64,000 nucleotides of DNA from Halosegnis longus. GTDB taxonomy: Archaea; Halobacteriota; Halobacteria; Halobacteriales; Haloarculaceae. Positions within the stretch are counted from its first letter, which is position 1. Each line of letters opens with the position of its first letter. Below the pieces are notes generated by a model. That model ran no database searches. It had not been told where the DNA came from and saw nothing but the letters and a program-made list of their open reading frames with translations. The translations under genes were made by a program, and so were the position numbers. Below, piece after piece: positions 25,320 to 32,117 of this stretch. The stretch is taken from NCBI RefSeq assembly GCF_009663395.1, contig NZ_QKNW01000001.1:868001-932000 (forward strand). Direction: 5' to 3'.

Positions 25320-26290
25320 TGAGCCGCCTCCGTGAGCCCGTCCTCGTCGTCGGTGACGGCGAGGAACACGTCATCAAGCGAGGGAGCGCGGACGTTGAAG
25401 CCGGTGACGGCCACGTCACCGTCGCGCAGTGCGACGAGCAGGTCCGGCCCGCGCTCGCGGGCGGTGCGGGCCGTGACAGCCACCCCGTCGTCGGTTCGCT
25501 CGACGGTGGCGTCGGCCGTGAAAAACTCCCGTGCGATATCGAGCGCGCGGTCGGTGTCGGTCTCGTCGGCGAGGTCGATATCGAGCCGTTCACCGCCGAC
25601 GCGGGATTTCAGTTCATCTGGCGAGCCAGTCTCGACAATCTGTCCGTCGAGGATGAGCGAGAGCCGGTCACACAGGTAATCCGCTTCCTCCAGATACTGC
25701 GTCGTCAGGAAGACGGTCGTCCCGCGGTCGTTGATGCGCTGGAAATACTCCCACAGGCGGTTTCGCGCCTTCGGGTCCAGCCCGGTCGTCGGCTCGTCGA
25801 GAAAGACGAGCGGCGGCTCGTGAACGAGGGCGGTCGCGGCGTCGAGTCGTGTCTTCATCCCGCCGGAGAAGCCGTCAGCGGTCTTGTCAGCAACGTCGGC
25901 GAGGTCGACCAAATCGAGCAGGCTGTCGATTCGTTCCTCGCGTTCGCTGCCGGTGACACCGTACGCCTCGCAGGCGAACTTGATGTTCTCGCGGGCGGTG
26001 AGGTCGGTGTCGATTGCCGTCTCCTGTGCCATGTAGCCGACCGACTGACGGACGGACCGCCCCTCAGTCTGGGTGTCGTAGCCGTTGACGGTGACGCTGC
26101 CGGCCGTCGGTGTCAACAGCGTCACCAGCGTCTTGATTGTCGTCGTCTTACCCGCGCCGTTGGCTCCGAGAAAGCCGAAGAACTCCCCTTCGGGTATCTG
26201 GAGGTCAACGCCACGGACGGCCTCGGTTCCGTCGCCGTAGGTCACCTCGACGCCGCGCGCGTCGATGGCGAGTCCGCTGGTCGCTGTCAT
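25316..26290 (-). CDS. ABC transporter ATP-binding protein (DrrA/NodI type)
   Basis: 324 residues from the ATG complementary to 26288-26290. Walker A is LGANGAGKTTTIK (near residue 42), signature FSGGMKTRLDAA, Walker B LVFLDEPTTGLDP, switch His replaced by Gln (VFLTTQYLEEADYL). The replacement of the H-loop His is also seen in other DrrA-like proteins. The C-terminal DUF4162-like part is residues 235-324. With the downstream permease it makes an export system. The gene stands 58 bp from the HxlR-type regulator on the same strand. Confidence 0.9.
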   Translation of the reverse strand: MTATSGLAIDARGVEVTYGDGTEAVRGVDLQIPEGEFFGFLGANGAGKTTTIKTLVTLLTPTAGSVTVNGYDTQTEGRSVRQSVGYMAQETAIDTDLTARENIKFACEAYGVTGSEREERIDSLLDLVDLADVADKTADGFSGGMKTRLDAATALVHEPPLVFLDEPTTGLDPKARNRLWEYFQRINDRGTTVFLTTQYLEEADYLCDRLSLILDGQIVETGSPDELKSRVGGERLDIDLADETDTDRALDIAREFFTADATVERTDDGVAVTARTARERGPDLLVALRDGDVAVTGFNVRAPSLDDVFLAVTDDEDGLTEAAQ

Positions 26291-26348
26291 CAGACCCCTT
26301 TCGGCTGCCACCCGGAAAAACAGGCGAGTGAGCCGACCTGAATCGACT

Positions 26349-26729
26349 TCAGTTTTCGTAGTCGAGTTCGTACTCCATCGCCCACTGGTGGAAGTGACCG
26401 AAGGCGGGAAACAGCGCCTCGGCGCGGTCGGTCGGGCGATACTCCACGCGTGGCGGCATCTCGTCGTACGACTGCCGGTCGAGCAACCCGCGGTCGACCA
26501 GTTCACTCAGCCGCTGTGAGAGCGTGTTCGGCGAGATGTCGAGCCGAGATTCGATATCGGAGAATCGCAACGGACCGTCGGCGAAGGCGAACTCGCGCAA
26601 CAGCGCCATCGTGTGGGCCTTCCCGAGTAAGTCGAGCAGCGACGAGACCCGCTGTTCGACCCGGTCGCGTTCGGCCGCCGACAGCGACGCCCGACGCTCC
26701 AGCGCGCGCTCGCGGTCCTGTGTGTCCAT
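26349..26729 (-). CDS. HxlR-type winged-helix regulator
   Basis: 126 residues from the ATG complementary to 26727-26729. The winged helix is MALLREFAFADGPLRFSDIESRLD-ISPNTLSQRLSELVDRGLLDR, with a C-terminal wing PRVEYRPTDRAEALFPAFGHFHQWAME. HxlR proteins are usually repressors that respond to electrophiles, quinones or other stress. The canonical N-terminal Cys is absent. It is divergent from the NmrA-like gene across a 118-bp region with a large dyad (26793-26819). It lies upstream of the ABC exporter on the same strand. Confidence 0.85.
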   Translation of the reverse strand: MDTQDRERALERRASLSAAERDRVEQRVSSLLDLLGKAHTMALLREFAFADGPLRFSDIESRLDISPNTLSQRLSELVDRGLLDRQSYDEMPPRVEYRPTDRAEALFPAFGHFHQWAMEYELDYEN

Positions 26730-26792
26730 ACCGCGAGGTGTCGACGGCCACCCCTGAAGCTTGTGGCCCGCAAGCCGGCGCGACAGCCCCAT

Positions 26793-26849
26793 TACTCCTA
26801 CACTTCGAAGTTAGGAGTATATGTTCTCTCGCCGCCAGGAGTGTATATG
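26793..26849. promoter_or_regulatory. Candidate HxlR operator and NmrA-gene promoter
   Basis: TACTCCTA (26793-26800) and TAGGAGTA (26812-26819) form a dyad with an inner palindrome ACTTCGAAGT (26802-26811). A further AGGAGTGTATATG half-site lies at 26838-26850, at the ATG of the NmrA gene. The TATA-like AGTATATG (26816-26823) overlaps the right arm and is 24-31 bp upstream of the start at 26847. A protein bound here would block a leaderless NmrA promoter. Confidence 0.55.
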
Positions 26850-27482
26850 AACCTCGCAGTGTTCGGCGCGACGGGACGAACAGGAGAGCCGCTGGTGGCA
26901 CAGGCACTCGACCGCGGTCACGAGGTGACGGCGTTCGCACGCGACCCGGCGGATATCACCCACGAGGACGACCGGCTGACCGTCGTGGCCGGTGACGCCT
27001 ACGAGGGGACAAACGTCGGGGAAGCGGTCGCCGGGACCGACGCCGTGGTGAGCGTCCTCGGGCAGGGGACAGAGAGTCCGGACGACCTGCTCACCGCCGC
27101 TGGCGACCACATCCTCGAGGCGATGGCCGATGCCGGCGTCGAGCGGTTCGTCACGCTGGTCGGGGCCGGCGTCCGGGAGCCGGGCGAGTCGGTGAGTTTC
27201 GGCGGGCGGGTGATGGGCGGGCTGTTGAAGCTCGTTGCGACGGAGGTGTTGGCCGACGCCGAGCGCCACGTCGACCACGTGAAGGCCAGCGACACCGACT
27301 GGACCGTCGTCCGTGCGCCCCGACTCACCGACGGTGCGTACACCGGCAACATCGACCACGGAACCGACCTCGAACTCGGACTCCGGGACGCAGCCACCCG
27401 GGCGAACGTGGCCGCGTTCATGCTCGACTGCGCCGAGGGTGACGACTACCTGCACGAACTCCCGAAGGTGACCGACCGGTGA
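26847..27482 (+). CDS. NmrA/atypical SDR-like NAD(P)-binding protein
   Basis: 211 residues. The Rossmann fingerprint FGATGRTGEPLVAQALDRGH (residues 5-24) is followed by VTLVGAGVREPGE, in the place of the SDR strand 4-5 region, and TDWTVVRAPRLTDGAY, typical of NmrA-like and flavin-reductase-like atypical SDRs. The active-site YxxxK is absent, as in this group. Members act as redox sensors or quinone/flavin oxidoreductases. The start overlaps a candidate HxlR site, and the stop overlaps the second NmrA gene by 4 bp (27479-27482). Confidence 0.82.
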   Translation: MNLAVFGATGRTGEPLVAQALDRGHEVTAFARDPADITHEDDRLTVVAGDAYEGTNVGEAVAGTDAVVSVLGQGTESPDDLLTAAGDHILEAMADAGVERFVTLVGAGVREPGESVSFGGRVMGGLLKLVATEVLADAERHVDHVKASDTDWTVVRAPRLTDGAYTGNIDHGTDLELGLRDAATRANVAAFMLDCAEGDDYLHELPKVTDR

Positions 27483-28318
27483 CGGTGCTCGTGACGGGCG
27501 CGACCGGAACCGTTGGGTCGGCCGTCGTCACGGAGCTCGTCCCGACCGAGTTGCCGGTCCGGGCAGGCGTTCGAGACCCGACGGCGACCGGCCTCAGCGT
27601 CGAGACCGTCGCCTTCGACTACACGAAGCCGGAGACGTGGGGGGATGCACTCGACGGCGTCGAGGCCGTCTTCCTCATGTTTCCGCCGGGCGTCGCGCCG
27701 AGTCGCGTCACCGACTTCGCCGACGCGGCGGTCCGGACTGGCGTCGAGCGACTCGTCTTCCTCTCCGTGCTCGGCGCCGGCAAGCTCCCCGTACTCCCAC
27801 ACCGGCGAATCGAGCGCCACCTCGAACGACTCGACACCGAGACCGCCGCGCTCCGGGCGGCGTACTTCATGCAGAACCTCAGCGGTATCCACAGCCCCGA
27901 GATACGCGAGAAGAGCGAGCTGTTCGTCCCGGCGGGCGAGGGGCGACTCGGATTCGTCGACGCGCGCGACGTGGGGGCAGTCGCGGCTCGACTCCTCAGC
28001 GGTGAACGCTGACTCGACGGGCCGGCGGTGACGCTCACCGGACCGACGGCGCTCAGTTTCGCGGAGGCGGCGACGGTGTTCAGTGCGGAACTCGACCGCG
28101 AAATAACGTATCCGGATCCATCGCGTCGCGCCTTTGTCCGCCGAATGCGCGACCGCGGGCTATCCTCAGGATTCATCCTGTTCATGCTCGCGGAGTATCA
28201 GGCCACTCGGTTCGGGCTGACCGCACGGACAACGGACACAGTTGCGGCCCTGCTCGACCGTGAGCCACGAACGCTGGCGCAGTTCGTCGCGGAGTACCGC
28301 GAGCAGTTCCGCCCGTAG
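27479..28318 (+). pseudogene. Second NmrA-like gene, interrupted by an in-frame stop
   Basis: The frame is VTGATGTVGSAVV-type Rossmann start at residue 5, then YFMQNLSGI near residue 130, typical of NmrA/TMR-type oxidoreductases, up to LLSGER and TGA at 28010-28012. The same frame then continues with LDGPAVTLTGPTALSFAEAA and the normal C-terminal helices to residue 279, ending at 28318. The break is a single codon, TGA where CGA (Arg) would fit. The start is a GTG at 27479. It is either a recent nonsense mutation, a sequencing error, or two expressed pieces. Confidence 0.7.
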
Positions 28319-28510
28319 CTTGGAAGTTGAGACTACAGTGGGTTTAGCGAGGCTGTGATGCGTGAATTTGACCGATGCGATCGTAGAAACTACCTCAGAT
28401 CACTCTCCAAGCGGCCATTCTTGTCACACTTCCGATCGTATGGGTGGATATTCGAGACTTCCAATAGTGTAGCCACTCAGACGGCGCGCTAACCCAGACA
28501 GAGTGCCTAT
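28319..28510. other. Gap between the broken NmrA gene and the transposase
   Basis: No gene is seen. Composition drops to A+T-richer sequence here. The left member of a 12-bp inverted repeat pair, GAAGTTGAGACT (28323-28334), is at the start of the gap. No clear terminal inverted repeat of the IS could be paired with the other side of the transposase gene. Confidence 0.5.
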
Positions 28511-30187
28511 CTACCCGATTCCAGTCTCCTTCTTCAGCAGCGTCAGCGTATTGTCGGCCGTCACGATCGGCGAATGTTCATATTCACCGGTCAACTCAAC
28601 CTGCACCAACAAATCGACTGCTCGCCAAATCGAGTACAGCAGACACGCAAACGCGAAATAAAAGAATCGAAGGCCGAAATTCTTCGACGTCGTGGCGGCC
28701 ATGAATCGCTTTATCGATCTGTAGCCACTCTCGATTTCCCACCTGTAGCCGTACTCGGTGAGGTGGCCACTGGCCCCATTCGTCATGAACACCGAATATT
28801 GCCGGTGATCCTCGTGCTCAGAGTCTTTTTTCCGGCGGTAGATCAGCGTCGTCTCGTGCCACTCGTTCTTCCCAAGATGGAGTTTGCGGTCGGTCTCGTA
28901 CCGGTCTTGATCGCGCTGGAGCAATCGTTTTGCCTGGGCTTTCTCGCTAGTCTGCATCCGCTTCGGCACGACGTAGGAGAGCCCACGTCGGCTGACCATC
29001 TCCAGAACGTGTTGACTATCGAACTCCCGGTCCATCAGGACGTTATCGACGTGAACGAGCTCTTCAGCCGAATCCAGCAAGTCCTCGACGATCTCCTTTC
29101 GTGACTCACCTTTCCGTACCGGGCGGGCATCAAGGACGAGTGGGACAGCGTTGCCGACTAGCTGGACCGTTGCCCACTGGTAGGCGTACTCGTCGCTCTT
29201 CTCCTTCGTTCCGATTATCTCGTCCTCGCGGCCGGTGCGGTCACCGGTAAAGGGGTCGTCCTCGGTGATGTCGATCGCGACGATTCCGGCTCGAAAGAAC
29301 TGCTCTGTCTCCGAAACTTCGTTTAGGAGCCGAGTGATGGCCTGCTGGTACATCGCTCGCACCTGTTCAATCGAGAAATCGCGAATCTGCTCACGATGGG
29401 CGTGACCCAACGGTGTCCGCTCTCGAGTTGACTCGTAGGTGAAGCTACGAGCGCCCTCGTTAGCAGCCAGCCGCTCGCGAAGCCCCAGATACGTCTGTAA
29501 GCCCCAGTAGGCGTTCTCGTGGATCTCGCAGCCGTCCCCACGATCCAGCGAAAATGCCGGGAAGACGACGCGGCTGACGTGGTCGGTAATCTTCTCTGCC
29601 TGCTCCAACGTAGTCTGATCGTCCGGGTCTGACTCACCAGACTCGCTCCCGGGGTATCGGAGCGTTCGTGCCGGTTCACGCGGAGTCTCGACACCCGCAT
29701 TCTGGGCTTTGACGAGGATCGTTCGAGCCGCCGTCATGACTGTCTCCTTGAGGTCAGCGGTAAACCGCTCGTGCCAGCTTCGCCACAGTGTCGACTGGTC
29801 CGGGATCGTCCCGAAACCCAGTTGCTCGCAGAGGTCAGGACGATTCCCGAGATAGTCGACGAGTGCTGTTTCGTGCTCCCACCCGTGGAGTTCTTTCAGT
29901 ACGAACACCCGGAAGAGAGTGGCCATTTGGTAGCCTGTCGGCCCCGCATATCGGTCGTGGGCGCTGAACCGGAAGTAGGCTACCGGGAGAACACAGACGA
30001 ACTCCTCGATGGATTCGTGGCTCTCGTGATCGAACCACGTCTCTGAGACTGTCCGGATATCAGATTCCAGTCCAGCGAGAGACGTTCGATCGTACAGTGG
30101 TGTCGAATTGTACGCCGGCCACTCACTATATTGTCGTTGGGCGATCCGTCGAAACACAGTCCGACAGGACTGACTGGTGTAGGGCAT
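28511..30187 (-). CDS. IS4-superfamily DDE transposase (558 aa)
   Basis: 558 residues. The DDE catalytic triad is visible: first Asp in GIVAIDITEDDPF, second in DNVLMDREFDSQH, and third Glu in YGYRWEIESGYRSIK, which fits the IS4-family Y-(2)-R-(3)-E-(6)-K signature. N-terminal 170 residues are an extra domain of unknown role with a Cys-free start. No frameshift is seen, so the element may be active. I could not match terminal inverted repeats. The gene starts at the ATG complementary to 30185-30187 and is followed upstream by a G-rich run (30240-30260). Confidence 0.9.
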   Translation of the reverse strand: MPYTSQSCRTVFRRIAQRQYSEWPAYNSTPLYDRTSLAGLESDIRTVSETWFDHESHESIEEFVCVLPVAYFRFSAHDRYAGPTGYQMATLFRVFVLKELHGWEHETALVDYLGNRPDLCEQLGFGTIPDQSTLWRSWHERFTADLKETVMTAARTILVKAQNAGVETPREPARTLRYPGSESGESDPDDQTTLEQAEKITDHVSRVVFPAFSLDRGDGCEIHENAYWGLQTYLGLRERLAANEGARSFTYESTRERTPLGHAHREQIRDFSIEQVRAMYQQAITRLLNEVSETEQFFRAGIVAIDITEDDPFTGDRTGREDEIIGTKEKSDEYAYQWATVQLVGNAVPLVLDARPVRKGESRKEIVEDLLDSAEELVHVDNVLMDREFDSQHVLEMVSRRGLSYVVPKRMQTSEKAQAKRLLQRDQDRYETDRKLHLGKNEWHETTLIYRRKKDSEHEDHRQYSVFMTNGASGHLTEYGYRWEIESGYRSIKRFMAATTSKNFGLRFFYFAFACLLYSIWRAVDLLVQVELTGEYEHSPIVTADNTLTLLKKETGIG

Positions 30188-30189
30188 CA

Positions 30190-30645
30190 GTCTATAGAAA
30201 GTAGAACGAACTCAAAACGCGTGTTACATTTAATTAAACGGGGGTGGGGGGTGGGGTGGGTGTGCCTCTGACGCTTCGCTGGATACCAGTTTGAGAGGTA
30301 TCCGGTTCGATTATTATTGAGGAAGAATATAATTCTGAACCCAATAGATATACCTGATCAATATTGTCAACGTCTAAGTATTGGCCTTACTATCTATAAT
30401 CCGGCTTTGAGGGGTGAACGGGGCTATGTATATTGTAACTCGTGGATTGTCTCTGCTAATAGGTGCCAATACTCTATCCAGTTTTAATCCGTGAATTGCC
30501 GCAGGGTTAAGCCATCCTCCTATACCGTTTATAAATGAGGGTTTGGAGCTTCATTGCAGAAATTAAAGCAGAGAAAGCAGCATAGCAAATGATATAATTA
30601 ACACAATTGAAACATATAATAATAAACCGACAAACTCGATCAATC
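30190..30645. other. A+T-rich non-coding stretch (456 bp)
   Basis: No credible gene. It begins with a G-quadruplex-type run (GGGGG-T-GGGGGG-T-GGGG-T-GGG, 30240-30260), then contains much A/T (TTATTATTGAGG). A TATA-like TTTATAAAT (about 30528-30536) could start a short transcript. The rest shows nothing recognisable. Confidence 0.6.
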
Positions 30646-31029
30646 TCATATCCAAATGAGTACCATATTATGAAGCGACACAGCGCTCCATACGATCAAA
30701 ACTGAAAGGTATGCTACATTGCTCCACAGATCGATATTATGTCTCGATTGTGCGACCCAGGGAAGCAGGAATTCACCAAGAAAGAATAATAACACTAGTG
30801 ACACCGACGAGAGAAAGAATAGGCCGGGGATGATTCCGAGAGTCTCAATAATAAGTACGACAATCGGATTGGCTTCTCGCAGTCCGATGCTCAGCCCATA
30901 GTACGTGAGACTCGCATCTATAGCTCGTACGAAGACCAATCCGATGAGCAGCGGATATTTACTTTCTGCGAGTACTTCGATACTGCTGCTGGTAGCACAA
31001 TTAGTGGATGCCACGGCTCCTCGCACCAT
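30646..31029 (-). CDS. Small membrane protein, DUF5658-like
   Basis: 127 residues with four hydrophobic stretches. The segment YYGLSIGLREANPIVVLII is the D/TYYGL...EANPI pattern seen in DUF5658 proteins of haloarchaea. It is the last gene of the minus-strand signalling block and begins one base after the HalX regulator stop (31031), so it is almost certainly cotranscribed. Function unknown. It could be a membrane partner or output of the signalling genes, or a passenger. Confidence 0.75.
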   Translation of the reverse strand: MVRGAVASTNCATSSSIEVLAESKYPLLIGLVFVRAIDASLTYYGLSIGLREANPIVVLIIETLGIIPGLFFLSSVSLVLLFFLGEFLLPWVAQSRHNIDLWSNVAYLSVLIVWSAVSLHNMVLIWI

Positions 31030-31030
31030 A

Positions 31031-31624
31031 TCAGAATTGCTCTACAGGTTGGGATCCGATACGCTGGTCTCTGACCAGCATATCGATCTGATAATCTGTT
31101 TCGAGACGCTGAAGTGTCGTATCAGCTTCCTCCTCCAACTCCCGTATTCTCTGGAGGAGATCGCCGTATCGATCGTCCTGTTCCAGCTCTGTTTTGTCAA
31201 GGTTCGCTTCTAACGTGGCTTTCCTCGCGGTGAGTGAGAGAAGCTCTGTGAGTGAATCTTCGTATGTTAGAATCAGCTCTGCAGCTTCCACAGCTCGAAG
31301 AAGCTTTGTCCGGTCGATTGGTTTGAGAAGATAGTCATCCACATCGATGGACGCTAGGTCTTCCGTTGGCTGAACAGCTGTTACCATAATCACCTGCTGG
31401 GCATCGCCGCCTTCACGAATTGATTGTAGCACTTCCGTGCCAGAGAGGCCCGGCATTCGACGATCTAAAACGACAATATCAATCGGTTCCTCAGCGAAGA
31501 TTTCCAGTGCATCTTCCCCGGAATAGGCTACATGAACCTCGAACTGCTCCTGTAGCCAAATGCCGAACAAGTCAGCGAGATTCTCTTCGTCTTCGACGAT
31601 CAGAACGGTACTGGAATGGGTCAT
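31031..31624 (-). CDS. Response regulator with HalX domain
   Basis: 197 residues. The receiver domain (residues 1-120) shows the acidic pocket (VEDEENL), phospho-Asp at about 54 (IVVLDRRMPGLSG) and the Lys (LLKPIDRTKLLRAVE). The C-terminal HalX module (residues 125-185, coiled-coil-like helices) follows. HalX proteins are haloarchaeal response regulators without a classic DNA-binding domain. The gene starts 10 bp after the HalOD1 gene and ends 1 bp before the membrane protein gene. Confidence 0.9.
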   Translation of the reverse strand: MTHSSTVLIVEDEENLADLFGIWLQEQFEVHVAYSGEDALEIFAEEPIDIVVLDRRMPGLSGTEVLQSIREGGDAQQVIMVTAVQPTEDLASIDVDDYLLKPIDRTKLLRAVEAAELILTYEDSLTELLSLTARKATLEANLDKTELEQDDRYGDLLQRIRELEEEADTTLQRLETDYQIDMLVRDQRIGSQPVEQF

Positions 31625-31634
31625 CTATTATCAC

Positions 31635-31958
31635 TCACGCATCTCGTTCGACGATGACACGCACCGTTGATGCGTACATGACCGTCACAAGTGCGTCCTG
31701 AAAGAGAAACTCCACAGAGGGCATATGACTGGTCTCCTCGACTGTACGAGTTTTGAACAAGCCATCTAATTTGTCTGCATCAACAAATTCGGACACCGGA
31801 GGTGATCTACTGAGTTCCGGCCAGTCTTCGACAGCTTCCATAAGTGTCTCAATGACCGCATCCGAAACACGGACAGGTCTGTCAAATTCACGCACTATTT
31901 GGGAATCTGTACTCCATCCCGTAGGTTCTGACTCTCGGTGCGGAGCGCTTTCGGCCAT
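31635..31958 (-). CDS. HalOD1 output-domain protein
   Basis: 107 residues. The pattern RPVRVSDAVIETLMEAVEDWPELSRSPPVSEFVDADKLDGLF followed by PSVEFLFQDALVTVMYASTVRVIV is that of the HalOD1 domain, a presumed haloarchaeal signalling output of unknown action. No catalytic residues are known. It lies between the Bat-like regulator (158-bp gap) and the HalX regulator (10-bp gap), so it may start a sub-operon. Confidence 0.85.
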   Translation of the reverse strand: MAESAPHRESEPTGWSTDSQIVREFDRPVRVSDAVIETLMEAVEDWPELSRSPPVSEFVDADKLDGLFKTRTVEETSHMPSVEFLFQDALVTVMYASTVRVIVERDA

Positions 31959-32117
31959 ACAGGATATGTCTTATTCTATGATGAAACCTCTTCTACCCTC
32001 TAATATCGGGGTGCCAGATTTAATGCCTATATGGAAAGGCCGACTATTTGGAGCCAGTTTTCCGAATGTCGACAAGCAGGACAGCCCGAGTACTGTAGAA
32101 CGTGATACTGAGGCAGG

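Noticed and set aside
28400-30260. Exact ends and terminal inverted repeats of the IS
   Set aside because: I compared about 100 bp outside each end of the transposase gene and found no convincing matched pair. A search against an IS database is needed.
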